Shown: positions 10,762 through 19,296, counted from the first letter of the stretch. The stretch: 64,000 nt of DNA from Cohnella faecalis (GCF_003570905.1 NZ_QXJM01000039.1:310001-374000), one strand, 5' to 3'. Notes: a model not told the origin generated them from the letters alone. Made by a program: numbers and translations.

Positions 10762-11072
10762 GGCTCCGGCACGCGTGCGGCAACCGAGGGGATGTTCGCC
10801 GAATTCGGCATTCATCCAAGCGGTTAATGGAGATGGGCAGCACCCAGTCGATCAAGGAAACGGTTGAAGCGGGCTTGGGGCTCACGCTCCAGTCCAATCT
10901 ATGCTTGCGCAAGGAGCTTGGATTGGGAACGCTTAAGCTGCTGGATGTCGCGGGGTTGCCTGTTCGGCGCAACTTCCACATTCTCATCCGGGTAGGCGAT
11001 CTGCGCACTCGCACGTTAGATGTCTTCTTGGAGGCGCTTCGCCTCGTAACGGCGGAAATGAATGAGATTTAA
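10651..11072 (+). pseudogene. LysR-type transcriptional regulator, C-terminal part, frameshifted
   Basis: The frame contains AMYIAVGAGHPLA, REIGSGTRAATEGMF and, after a frame break near 10818, GSTQSIKETVEAGLGLTLQ through to a stop at 11072. This is the effector-binding half of a LysR regulator, which senses a small molecule and controls neighbouring promoters. The N-terminal helix-turn-helix half is absent because the sequence folds back just upstream. The frame break is one C missing in CATCC; the left arm has CATCCC and reads HPKRLMEMG. The gene converges on the DsbA-like gene with 8 bases between the stops. Confidence 0.75.
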
Positions 11073-11080
11073 GCCGGGAT

Positions 11081-11725
11081 TCAGGCTCCCGTTTCCTGAG
11101 CGATTTTTCGGAAAGCGGCCAGAAACTGGGAAGCCGGATAAGCTCCGGACAAGGCGAACTTTCCGTTGACGACAAAGAAGGGAACTCCGGTAATGCCCAT
11201 GCCGCGCGCCATCTCGAAATCGCGGTTTATTTCTTCATTGCCTTCTCCGGATTCCAAGCGCCGAACCCAGTCGGTCGTGTCCGCTCCGTCGATTTCATTG
11301 CCGATAGCTAGAAGCACGTCCAACGAAGCGATATCGAGTCCATCCTCGAAATAAGCTTTCATGACCGCTTCTACCCATTCGGCCCGGAGGTCTTCCGGCA
11401 CGATGACCGTCAGTCGGTGGGCGAGCACGGTATTCGGCATGCGAGTTACGTTGTCGAACCGGAAAGTAACGCCGACCGCCGCACCTGCCTCCGTTACTCG
11501 GGCAAGCATGGGAGCGATCTTGTCTTCGCCGCCGAATTTTTGTCCCATGTGGCTCTTGAACGGCTTGCCCTCAGGAGGTAAGCTTGGGTCGAGCTGATAA
11601 GCGTGATACGTAACGGGGATCGTCTCTCCGGTTGCCGCTTCCCACTGCGCTAACGCGTCGTACAAATTGCTTTTGCCGATCCGGCACCATGGACAAACCA
11701 TGTCGGAATACAGATCGATTTTCAT
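11081..11725 (-). CDS. DsbA-family (FrnE-like) thiol-disulfide oxidoreductase
   Basis: The 214-residue protein opens with MKIDLYSDMVCPWC, a thioredoxin-fold strand with a CPWC redox pair at residues 11 and 14. It has a long helical insertion, then TGVPFF with the cis-proline near the C-terminus, the layout of the FrnE/YwbO branch of the DsbA family. There is no signal peptide, so it acts in the cytoplasm, probably on protein or low-molecular-weight thiols. ATG at 11725 follows GAGAGGTG by six bases and is preferred over an upstream in-frame ATG at 11758. It is divergent from the aldo/keto reductase; with thioredoxin and an Rrf2 regulator nearby this suggests a redox-themed locus, which is an inference. 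Confidence 0.85.
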   Translation of the reverse strand: MKIDLYSDMVCPWCRIGKSNLYDALAQWEAATGETIPVTYHAYQLDPSLPPEGKPFKSHMGQKFGGEDKIAPMLARVTEAGAAVGVTFRFDNVTRMPNTVLAHRLTVIVPEDLRAEWVEAVMKAYFEDGLDIASLDVLLAIGNEIDGADTTDWVRRLESGEGNEEINRDFEMARGMGITGVPFFVVNGKFALSGAYPASQFLAAFRKIAQETGA

Positions 11726-11872
11726 CCGCTTCACCTCTCTATTGTCGGTAGCACTCATCCTTCACAGTATGGCAGACAAGCGGCCGTCGTACAATGTGCG
11801 CGATCGGAACGGCAGTGGTAAAATGATGCAATAACGAACGGGACGAAAGCTGGCAAAGGAGGCTGAGCGAAC

Positions 11873-12700
11873 ATGGCATTATCGATCGGATCGACGGTAG
11901 AATTGCTGAATGGAGTTCTGATGCCCCGATTGGGGCTCGGGGTATGGCGCACTCCGGAAGGCGAGCAAACCGAGGAAGCGGTAACGGCCGCGCTGAATGC
12001 AGGCTATCGGAGTATCGACACGGCTTCGCTGTACGAGAACGAGGGCGGAGTCGGGCGTGCGATAAGAGAGTCGGGTATTGCGCGAGAGGAAATTTTCGTC
12101 ACGACCAAGGTGTGGAACAACGAACAAGGCTACGATAATACTTTGAATGCTTTTCGAAACAGCCTTGAACGGCTGCAAATGGATTATGTCGACTTGTACT
12201 TGGTTCATTGGCCGGTTGCGGGCAAGTATTTGGAAACTTATAAAGCGATCGAGCATTTGTACGAGCAAGGCAAAGTTCGAGCTATCGGCGTCAGCAACTT
12301 TCTGATTCATCATCTGGAGGATTTGATGGGCTCCTGCCGGATCAAGCCGATGGTTAATCAGGTGGAGTTTCATCCTCTGCTGACCTCGAAGAAGCTGCTT
12401 ATGTTTTGCCGAAAGGAAGGCATACAGCTTGAGTCCTGGCGGCCTCTCATGCAAGGAAGGCTGGATATCCCTCTCATTCGCGAGCTTGCGTCCAAATACG
12501 GCAAAACGCCGGCTCAAATCGTGCTGAGGTGGCATTTGCAGCAGGGGGTCGTAACGATTCCGAAGTCGGTTCGCAAGGAACGTATTGAGGAAAATGCCGA
12601 TTTGTACGATTTCGAGCTCGCTCCCGAGGATATCGTTCGGATCGATGGCCTTAATGAAGATCGAAGGTTCGGGGCGGATCCGGATCGCGTCGATTTCTAA
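11873..12700 (+). CDS. Aldo/keto reductase (AKR5-like)
   Basis: This 275-residue NADPH-dependent reductase has a TIM-barrel fold. The family tetrad is visible as Asp49 (SIDTASLY), Tyr54, Lys79 (TTKVWN) and His112 (LVHWP). IPKSVRKERI near residue 235 is the cofactor phosphate-binding motif. Relatives such as Bacillus YvgN reduce methylglyoxal and other aldehydes; the substrate here cannot be told. The start follows AAGGAGG by ten bases. It is divergent from the DsbA-like gene, 147 bases away, and is followed by the Rrf2 gene with its own promoter. Confidence 0.9.
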   Translation: MALSIGSTVELLNGVLMPRLGLGVWRTPEGEQTEEAVTAALNAGYRSIDTASLYENEGGVGRAIRESGIAREEIFVTTKVWNNEQGYDNTLNAFRNSLERLQMDYVDLYLVHWPVAGKYLETYKAIEHLYEQGKVRAIGVSNFLIHHLEDLMGSCRIKPMVNQVEFHPLLTSKKLLMFCRKEGIQLESWRPLMQGRLDIPLIRELASKYGKTPAQIVLRWHLQQGVVTIPKSVRKERIEENADLYDFELAPEDIVRIDGLNEDRRFGADPDRVDF

Positions 12701-12754
12701 CGGCATTGCCGGATAAACCGCTGCCGTAAGCGAAATAATACGGTGGGCACACCC

Positions 12755-12789
12755 TTGACATTTTTAACTGTAACTGATAGTATTACAGT
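12755..12789 (+). promoter_or_regulatory. Promoter with overlapping dyad operator of the Rrf2 gene
   Basis: TTGACA at 12755-12760 and TAGTAT at 12778-12783 are spaced by 17 bases. An inverted repeat ACTGTAA (12767-12773) and TTACAGT (12783-12789) overlaps the spacer and the -10 box. This placement suits steric repression, most simply by the Rrf2 protein encoded just downstream. Confidence 0.7.
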
Positions 12790-12811
12790 AATCACCGGGG
12801 AGGCGCCGCAC

Positions 12812-13237
12812 ATGAACAGTGAATTCGTTATAGCGGTCCACAGCCTTGTGCTTCTGGCCCACCACCCTGAAGGAATGGCTTCCAGCGAAGAAATCGCGGC
12901 GAATGTCTGTACGAATCCGGCGCGAGTGCGCAAGGTGATGAGCTGTCTTCGCAAGAACGGCATCGTCGATACGCGCGAGGGCTCGGGCGGAGGCTACAAG
13001 CTGTGCAAGCCGCCGGAACGGCTGACGCTCGCCGATGTCTATCGCGCATTGGCGGCTGGCTCTCTTGCCCCGAGCTGGTGCAGCGGCAATCCCGAGGGGG
13101 ATTGCGTGGTCAGCTCCAACATGGGAGAGGTGATGGATTCCGTCTTTTGCGGGGCGGATCATCAGCTTGAACTGTACTTCGACGGAATTACCATTGGGCA
13201 GATGCTGTCGCGGGTAAGGGCGAAGCAGCAAGTTTGA
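12812..13237 (+). CDS. Rrf2 family transcriptional regulator
   Basis: This 141-residue regulator has an N-terminal winged helix (residues 1-65) ending in the wing motif GSGGGYKL, then a dimerisation helix. Cysteines occur at 33, 45, 65, 90, 98 and 113. Those at 90, 98 and 113 lie in the C-terminal part where IscR-type members hold a cluster, but spacing and context are closer to the YwnA type, so cluster binding is uncertain. ATG at 12812 follows GGGGAGG by eight bases; an upstream in-frame ATG has no such site. The dyad in its promoter suggests autorepression. It sits directly before thioredoxin, consistent with thiol or redox sensing. Confidence 0.85.
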   Translation: MNSEFVIAVHSLVLLAHHPEGMASSEEIAANVCTNPARVRKVMSCLRKNGIVDTREGSGGGYKLCKPPERLTLADVYRALAAGSLAPSWCSGNPEGDCVVSSNMGEVMDSVFCGADHQLELYFDGITIGQMLSRVRAKQQV

Positions 13238-13321
13238 TTGCTGGGTGGAGCGGGTAGATTAGAGATACCCGATCATCATAGGGCTTACATTCGATCATAA
13301 TGAGAATAGGAGAGATGTAAC

Positions 13322-13633
13322 ATGGCAGTCGCCGTAACGAAAGACAGCTTCAATGAAACCGTCGCTCAAGGCGTATCCCTCTTGGATTTTTGGGCTCCGT
13401 GGTGCGGACCTTGCAAAATGCAGCTTCCGATCGTCGAAGAGCTTTCCGAGGAGTTGAAAGGCCAAGCTACCATCGGCAAAATCAACGTCGACGAAGAGCC
13501 TGAAATCGCCAGCCAATTCGGCGTTATGAGCATTCCGACGCTGATCCTCTTCAAAGACGGTCAGCCGGTCGACAAATTGGTCGGTCTGCAATCCAAAGAA
13601 GCTTTGAAATCCAGAATCGCGAGCCACCTGTAA
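13322..13633 (+). CDS. trxA: Thioredoxin
   Basis: This 103-residue single-domain thioredoxin has the redox site WAPWCGPC with cysteines at 28 and 31, the buried aspartate (LLDFWAPW) and the cis-proline segment MSIPTLILF. It reduces protein disulfides in the cytoplasm and is itself reduced by thioredoxin reductase, which is not in this window. AGGAGAG lies upstream of the ATG. The 84-base gap from the Rrf2 gene shows no terminator, so cotranscription is possible. A hairpin terminator follows. Confidence 0.93.
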   Translation: MAVAVTKDSFNETVAQGVSLLDFWAPWCGPCKMQLPIVEELSEELKGQATIGKINVDEEPEIASQFGVMSIPTLILFKDGQPVDKLVGLQSKEALKSRIASHL

Positions 13634-13645
13634 GTCGTCTTATAC

Positions 13646-13694
13646 AAAAACACGCCTCATGCGAGCCCTTATCGGCCGTATGAGGCGTGTTTTT
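13646..13694. terminator. Bidirectional terminator between trxA and the coiled-coil gene
   Basis: AAAAACACGCCTCAT at 13646-13660 pairs exactly with ATGAGGCGTGTTTTT at 13680-13694. The T run on either strand serves the two convergent genes. Confidence 0.9.
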
Positions 13695-13712
13695 GCGTTG
13701 AACGGGAAGCTG

Positions 13713-14419
13713 TTAGAACGGATGGGCAAGTCGGTGTCTGGCGCTTTGCTCCAACAGGCTTTTGGCAATCTCGTCGAGCAGAAGCTCGTGTCGTCCATGT
13801 CCTTCGTGCAAATAAGTGATGCTCTCCTTCGATTGTCCGCTGTCTCGAAAGTCTTTTCCAGCGTTAGGGACATTCTTTCCATGCGGACATCGAGTCGAGC
13901 AATCGTCGTTTTCATATCATCCATTTCGGATTTGATCCCGGAAATTTCGACCTTGATTCCGGAAATTTCGAATTTGACCCCGGCCATTTCGGTTTTTAAT
14001 ACAGAGACGTCGGCATTCAAGGCGGAGAGATTCGCTTTTACTCCGACCATGTCGGCCTTTAACGTGGCGACGTCCGTTTGTAATTCCGCAACATCGGCTT
14101 TCAATTCCGCGACATCGACTTTTAGCTCCGCAACATCGGCTTTCAATTCCGCGACATCGGCTTTTAGCTCCGCAACATCGGCTTTCAATTCCGCGACATC
14201 GGCTTTTAGCTCTGCGACATCGGCTTTCACTTCGGCCATGTCGGCCTTTAACGTGGCGACGTCCGTTTTTAATTCCGCGACATCCGCTTTTAGCTCCGCA
14301 ACATCGGCTTTCAATTCCGCGATATCGCCCTTCACTTCAACCATGTCGGCTTTCAGCGTCTCGACATCGGACCGAAGCCCGATGACAATTTCGAGGATAA
14401 GATCTAATTTTTCATCCAC
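13713..14419 (-). pseudogene. Heptad-repeat coiled-coil protein, frameshifted in this arm
   Basis: From a GTG at 14419 behind GCGAGGAGG the frame encodes a long run of AELKADV-type heptads (21-base DNA repeats), then coils of the form GIKVEISGIKSEM. Near 13841 one G is missing compared with the copy at 6991-7698, which shifts the frame and replaces the last 50 or so residues. The heptads place Leu and Val at a/d positions, so a long parallel coiled coil is expected. No other domain, signal peptide or membrane segment is visible, and I do not recognise the family. Near-identical repeats imply recent expansion by slippage. Confidence 0.7.
14056..14330 (-). repeat. 21-base tandem repeats coding for heptads
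   Basis: Units of the form GCGGAATTGAAAGCCGATGTT alternate with GCGGAGCTAAAAGCCGATGTC on the minus strand. They keep exact 21-base spacing, so each unit adds one coiled-coil heptad. Two close codon variants alternate, suggesting duplication in 42-base steps. Confidence 0.85.
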
Positions 14420-14725
14420 GTTGCGGCCTCCTCGCCCAGTCAAAAATAGATTTGACCGGTGCTTCCGGCTATTGCATTTATCGTAGCATATGGCTTCCGC
14501 TTCGTCTATAAATCGCAGGATAGATTGAAAAATACTGTAAAAATCATGAAATCGTTTGATTGGCGGCAATTTGCGAGGATAACGGAAGATCGATGGTCAA
14601 GTAATCGCTTCCATTAGCTGCGATAGGGTGGAATCATCGTTATTTCGGCCGATTTTCGGTTTTACAGGCGGAATTTGAAGGAGTATGATTCAATTCGTGA
14701 TTCGCGCTGTACTTGATTATACGCG

Positions 14726-14888
14726 TCGTATCGCTGAATTTCCGAACTTGGGAAAACGGGGGAACCGAGCGCGCAGGCTGAACGGTGTCAGCAGCCTTCG
14801 CATGGGGTGAATCTTTCCGAGACGTTTGTCTTGGAGGTAGGGCGAGCCTTCTTGCCGTCCGAATCCGTCAGCTAACCTCGTAAGCGTA
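14726..14888 (+). ncRNA. c-di-AMP riboswitch (ydaO/yuaA class)
   Basis: The conserved blocks occur in order: CGCTGAATTTCCGAACTTGG, AACGGGGGAACCGAG, GGGGTGAATCTTTCCGAG, GGTAGGGCGAGCC, GTCCGAATCCGTCAGCTAAC and the closing CTCGTAAGCG, which pairs back with the first CGCT. This is the ydaO class, which binds cyclic di-AMP and turns expression off when the nucleotide is abundant. It lies 122 bases before kimA, the classic target in Bacillus subtilis, so high c-di-AMP should shut off potassium uptake. Confidence 0.95.
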
Positions 14889-14942
14889 GAAGGAGGAGTG
14901 ACAGTTGGATATCTTTGTGTTGACCTGCAGGGATCCTGTTTC

Positions 14943-14988
14943 TGCGGATTTTTGTCTTGCGTAAGAAATAATACTCAGACAATCCGCA
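14943..14988 (+). promoter_or_regulatory. Hairpin between riboswitch and kimA ribosome binding site
   Basis: TGCGGATT (14943-14950) and GTCT (14954-14957) can pair with AGAC (14977-14980) and AATCCGCA (14981-14988), leaving a TTT bulge. There is no T run after it, so it is not a normal intrinsic terminator. It ends a few bases before GGGGAG of the kimA ribosome binding site and may be part of the riboswitch expression platform. Confidence 0.5.
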
Positions 14989-15010
14989 AAACGGGGAGAG
15001 AAACAACGAC

Positions 15011-16828
15011 ATGGTCAGCAGGCTCAAACGGTTTCTGATCGGCAAGCCGATGAAATCGACCCACCTCGAAGACGAGAAGCTCTCCAAGCTTAAGGCGCTT
15101 GCCGTCCTCTCGTCCGATGCGCTTTCGTCCGTCGCATACGGGACGGAACAAATTTTGCTCGTGCTCATTACGCTAGGCTTCGCTGCCATATGGTTTTCCA
15201 TTCCGATCTCCATCGCGGTGCTCGGACTACTGCTAATCCTCATTCTCTCCTACCGGCAAACGATTTTTTCGTACCCTTCCGGCGGCGGGGCATATATTGT
15301 GGCCAAGGACAATCTGGGCACCGCATCGGGGCTTGTGGCGGGCGGCTCCCTCCTTGTCGACTACATTCTTACGGTTGCGGTAAGCTCCTCGGCGGGGACG
15401 GATGCGATTACCTCTGCATTTCCTTCCCTGCACGATTATCGGGTGCCCATTGCTCTGATTGTCATTGCGCTGCTTACGATTTTGAATTTGCGGGGGACAA
15501 CGGAGTCCGCGTCCGTCCTTGCGTATCCCGTCTATTTGTTCGTCGCGGCCGTCTTCGTGTTGATCGTCGCCGGGGGCGTCAAATTGATGGTCGAAGGAGT
15601 CCATGCCAGCATCCCCGAATGGGGAAGCGCGGTCAACAACATTAGCTTGTTTATTTTGCTCAAGGCGTTCAGCTCGGGCTGCTCGGCGCTTACCGGAGTC
15701 GAGGCCGTGTCCAACGCAATCCCGAACTTCAAGAAGCCGGCGGAAAAAAACGCGGCGATGACATTGGTCATGATGGGAATCATACTAGGCGTCATGTTCC
15801 TCGGCATCAGCTTGCTTGCTTACGGCTTCGGCATTGCCCCGAACGAAAAGGAAACCGTCGTTTCCCAAATCGCGAACGCGACGTTCGGGCGCGGCGTTAT
15901 CTATTACGCGATTCAGGCCGTGACGGCGCTCATCTTGTTCTTGGCCGCGAACACTGCCTACTCGGCCTTTCCGCTGCTGGCGTTCATGCTGGCCAAAGAT
16001 AAGTTCATGCCGCATATGTTCAAGGTGCGGGGAGACCGGCTCGGCTTTTCGAACGGCATTATTATGCTGGGCGTATTGTCTGCGCTGCTCATCATTTTGT
16101 TTCACGGGGACACGGAGAATCTTATTCCGCTCTACGCGGTAGGGGTGTTCATCCCGTTCACTCTCTCTCAGCTCGGCATGATGATTCGTTGGTTGAAGGT
16201 GAAGCCGGCAGGCTGGCCCGTCAAGCTGGCGATCAACACGATCGGCATGCTGACTACGCTTACCATTACGCTCATTTTTATTTTTACCAAGTTCAGTCAA
16301 GTGTGGATGGTATTCGTTTTCCTTCCGATCGTCATCTTCGGTTTTTTCCGTATTCAAAGGCATTACATGAACATCGCCGATCAGTTGCGGATCGATATAG
16401 ACGAAGAAAAGCCGCATATCAAGGGGAGCACTATCGTCATTCCGGTCGCCGGCATTACGAGGGTCGTTCTTCATTCGATCAGCTACGCGAAGTCATTGAC
16501 CGACAACGTCGCTGCGGTTTACGTCGGCTTCGATGAAGAAGAAATCCGGCGTATGGAGGAAAAGTGGGAGCAATGGAACCCCGGCGTCCGGCTTATTGTG
16601 CTGCGTTCCCGGTACCGAAGCGTCATGAGGCCTCTGATCAAGTTCATCGATACAGTCGAGTGGAAGACGGCGGAGACGGATCACATCACGATACTCATCC
16701 CGCAATTCATTACCAAGCATTGGTGGCAAAATCTTCTCCACAACCAGACGAGTCTGCTCATTCGGGCTTACTTGTACAATCAGAAGGATATCGTCATCGC
16801 GACGGTGCCGTTTCATCTGAACAGGTAA
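15011..16828 (+). CDS. kimA: KimA-type high-affinity potassium transporter
   Basis: The 605-residue protein matches Bacillus KimA (YdaO) in length and layout: an APC-fold membrane domain of about 12 helices (residues 30-450) followed by a cytosolic domain. The first helix reads SSDALSSVAYGTEQ, placing Asp36 and Tyr43 where KimA binds potassium. KimA is a proton-coupled potassium importer inhibited by c-di-AMP, and the c-di-AMP riboswitch upstream gives a second layer of control by the same messenger. ATG follows GGGGAG by about 14 bases. Two error-ridden copies of this gene lie at 985-2828 and 4526-6400. Confidence 0.93.
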   Translation: MVSRLKRFLIGKPMKSTHLEDEKLSKLKALAVLSSDALSSVAYGTEQILLVLITLGFAAIWFSIPISIAVLGLLLILILSYRQTIFSYPSGGGAYIVAKDNLGTASGLVAGGSLLVDYILTVAVSSSAGTDAITSAFPSLHDYRVPIALIVIALLTILNLRGTTESASVLAYPVYLFVAAVFVLIVAGGVKLMVEGVHASIPEWGSAVNNISLFILLKAFSSGCSALTGVEAVSNAIPNFKKPAEKNAAMTLVMMGIILGVMFLGISLLAYGFGIAPNEKETVVSQIANATFGRGVIYYAIQAVTALILFLAANTAYSAFPLLAFMLAKDKFMPHMFKVRGDRLGFSNGIIMLGVLSALLIILFHGDTENLIPLYAVGVFIPFTLSQLGMMIRWLKVKPAGWPVKLAINTIGMLTTLTITLIFIFTKFSQVWMVFVFLPIVIFGFFRIQRHYMNIADQLRIDIDEEKPHIKGSTIVIPVAGITRVVLHSISYAKSLTDNVAAVYVGFDEEEIRRMEEKWEQWNPGVRLIVLRSRYRSVMRPLIKFIDTVEWKTAETDHITILIPQFITKHWWQNLLHNQTSLLIRAYLYNQKDIVIATVPFHLNR

Positions 16829-16843
16829 TCGTTAACGACAGCT

Positions 16844-16882
16844 AAAAAAGCGAAGCTCCCCATAAGGAGGCTTCGCTTTTTT
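16844..16882. terminator. Bidirectional terminator between kimA and the lipoprotein gene
   Basis: AAAAAAGCGAAGC pairs with GCTTCGCTTTTTTT around a short loop. It sits between the two convergent stop codons at 16828 and 16892. Confidence 0.9.
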
Positions 16883-16891
16883 TGCAGCTGC

Positions 16892-17568
16892 TTAGATGGT
16901 CCATTGGCCGTGCACGATCGATACCAGCTTCCAATCGCTGCCGCTCGGCACGAATACAACGACAAGGCTTTTCCAATCCATGCCGCCGTTCTTGTCGGTT
17001 CCGGGATAATGGTACTCGACGAAGGAGGCTTTCGGGTAGACCTCCAAAATATTGGAGGGCGTATTTCCCGTTCCGAGCAGCTTTCCTGCGCTTACGTTCG
17101 GCGCATCGGCAAAATCCTGGTCGTACACGAATTTTTCGAAGTAATCGCGAAAAGTCAGTCGGATCGGATCTCCGCTGCCGTCGGCGCTTCCCCATTCGTA
17201 TGTTGTCTTGAAGGAAGAAGAAGGGAGCTCGGCGTCGATGAATTGAGATCGTCGACGGAGAGGGGATTGATTTTCGGAATCCAATCGAGATTATCAAATC
17301 GCGGTCGCGCAAATTATCAACGACATCCTTCGCGGCGGCCTTCAGCGTGGACTCCGCATCCGCGGGTTCGGATGCAGGCGGGGCGGTATCGACGGTTTCG
17401 GACGGCGCAGGCGAAGCGGACGTGCCGCCGACGGTTGCGGTATCGACGGGGGTTGCTGACGCGGGATCCGTAATCTGGCTGGCATCGTCGTCGCGGGCGC
17501 ATGCCGCATCCGGCCAAAGTAAGCGCGAGAAGGGCCGCGGTAAGCAACGGTGACAATCTGCGCATCAT
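16892..17568 (-). pseudogene. Lipoprotein with conserved C-terminal domain, frame-disrupted
   Basis: ATG at 17568 follows AAGGAGG by five bases and opens a lipoprotein signal, MMRRLSPLL then LALTLAGC, with the lipid cysteine at about residue 21. The frame is lost right after the lipobox. A Ser/Thr/Ala/Pro-rich linker continues in the next frame, and the last 130 residues (YEWGSADGSGDPIRLTF, VYDQDFADAP, HGQWTI) are in a third. The stretch 17235-17300 is shorter than in both noisy copies, which there encode SLASWIDPEF and a plausible continuation. The cell therefore probably has an intact surface lipoprotein and this sequence is faulty. Function unknown. Confidence 0.75.
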
Positions 17569-17811
17569 TCATTCCTCCTTGCGTTCTACGTATATCTTTA
17601 GACGCAAAAAAGAACGATAGGTTACGGTCGAAAGGCGGGGAAAATAGGACGTCCTCCCTAGCTGCCTGAATGCTCGATTTTCTTCATTGTGTCGTCGCAG
17701 CATGCGCTTTGAATGAACGCGGCTCGTTTGGGATGGGGGCGGCAATCTGTTCATCGCTCCGCAAGCCGAAACCGTCAGAAGAAGGCAAAGACAAATGAAG
17801 ATCAGGCTTGC
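17569..17811. other. Intergenic region with a short open frame
   Basis: On the minus strand an ATG at 17816 overlaps the stop of the preceding gene as ATGA and opens 43 codons beginning MSKPDLHLSL. It resembles nothing I know. The surrounding sequence has several likely indels, so it may be the start of a larger broken gene. The second fold-back of the left-end copies lies in this stretch. Confidence 0.4.
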
Positions 17812-19296
17812 TCATGGCGACACCGCCTTGCTGCCGGCTAACGCTGCGTTCTGCAAGTCGGCCAGTGCCTTCTCGACCGGCTTTTGCTCCTGAGAGGACG
17901 AGGCTTATAGCATCGGCCATTCCATTCTCGATAAAGCCCGATGTGAGACGATAGGGCTCGCTGCTTTCAAGCTCTGCGTTGCTCAGGATGACGAAGGATT
18001 GGAGGACATTCGGAAAAATACATCCTCAGGCTCGCTGTTGTCGGTCAGTGGAATGGCGGACAGCGAGCTATAGTTGTTTCTTTTGTCTCGCAGCGCTTGA
18101 TTTTTGCTTACCATTGCTTTCAGAAGCTCCAAGCGGCGTCGGCATCTTTGGAGGAAGAGTTGATCGCATATATATAGGACACTCCGAATAGCCGGGAGTC
18201 GTTCGGATTACCCGTCGCGGTCGGCTGAGTGACGGCTCCCCACTTATCTTGAAAGGGGATCAGCTTCTCGGCGGAACGAATGTCATTCATATAGATAGAA
18301 CTGGCGAATGACATGGCGGATTTCCCCGTTAAAAAGGGGTCTTCCATATACAAATCCTTCATGAGTATATCGCCCTCTCTCTTTTTGGGCTGTTGCTTGC
18401 TGATCCATCCTTCCCTCCATCCGCGAGCCAGCGGTTCCAGCGCTTTTCGCCAACCTGGAGTATCGATAGTAGGCAGCTTGCCGTCGGCGGATGTTAGCCG
18501 CAAACCCATGCTTTGCCCCAGAAGGGAAAGCGACGCGGCGGGCGAGTATCGCCCGAAGCTCAGTCCTGCAATGTCATTCCCTTTCGGCGATTCGCCGAAT
18601 TGGGCGGCGAGATTCCAAACCTCTTCCCATGTCATGCCGTCCTTGGGCAACGGGATGTTCGCTGCATTGAATAAGGTTTTATTGTAGTACAGGGCATATG
18701 TCTCGAACGACGGAGCCAGACCGTATAATTGGCCTGCGCCAGCCTCCCGAATCGCTTGTACGACGGGCTTATACAAGGATTCAATGTCATAGCTGTCTCT
18801 CTTAATCCAAGCGTCCAACGGCTTGATGAGCCCTTCGCGCGACATGTCATCGACATAGGCCAGCGGAACCTGAAAGATGTCCGCAGAGCTTTTTTTCGCC
18901 CATGAGACGTAGCCCTCCGCCGTGTAAGCTTCTCCTTGAGGGGGATACGGCTTCCAAGCGAACGGAAGGGTGACGAATGATGAACGTGCTGTAGCGTTGC
19001 AATAAGGAGCCGGTGTCGTAATATTGAACGCTTAATCGAACCTCTTCATCGTCGGAGATGACCGGCTTGGCGGCAGGCGCTTTTCTCATCCAATCTGCAA
19101 GATCGTCCCGCAACAAATATCCGGCTCCGAGCAGCACCGTACAAACAATTGCAGCCGCAGCCTGACGATAACGGTATTTTTTCTTTTCCTGCATAGCTAT
19201 TCGCTCCTTCACCTTGCGGATGGTCCGCATCGAGAATCCCCCTGCGCCAGTCGGCATCTCGGACAGTTCTTCTTCCCAATTGCGAGGCATGCTCAC
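17812..19296 (-). pseudogene. Membrane-anchored extracellular solute-binding protein with anti-sigma-like N-terminus, frame-disrupted
   Basis: GTG at 19296 overlaps the sigma-factor stop as GTGA. The first 45 residues (EEELSEMPTGAGGFSMRTI, KVKERIAMQEKKKYRYR) are a cytosolic stretch like the N-terminus of sigma-linked membrane proteins, followed by one transmembrane helix (AAAIVCTVLLGAGYLL). Outside is a family-1 solute-binding fold: DIFQVPLAYVDDM, GLAPSFETYALYYNKTLF, TWEEVWNLA, GKSAMSFASSIYM. Frames change near 18980, 18125, 18000 and 17885, so no single frame covers the gene. It could be a real pseudogene, but the neighbouring damage suggests sequencing error. The pairing implies a sensor that holds the sigma factor until an external ligand binds. 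Confidence 0.7.

Larger units (their letters stand above)
10762..14880 (+). repeat. Clean right arm of the inverted repeat
   Basis: This is the partner of 6528-10649 and runs without a break into sequence that occurs cleanly only once (kimA onwards), so it is the arm most likely in true chromosomal context. It is not error-free. It lacks one C in lysR near 10818 and one G in the coiled-coil gene near 13841, both present in the left arm. Confidence 0.93.

Noticed and set aside
6528..14880. A composite transposon or inverted-repeat mobile element
   Set aside because: No transposase, integrase or target-site duplication is visible. The repeat extends through ordinary genes and folds inside lysR.
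17569..17811. Start of an ABC permease gene after the solute-binding protein
   Set aside because: The 43-codon frame has no hydrophobic segments, and nothing permease-like follows before the lipoprotein gene.
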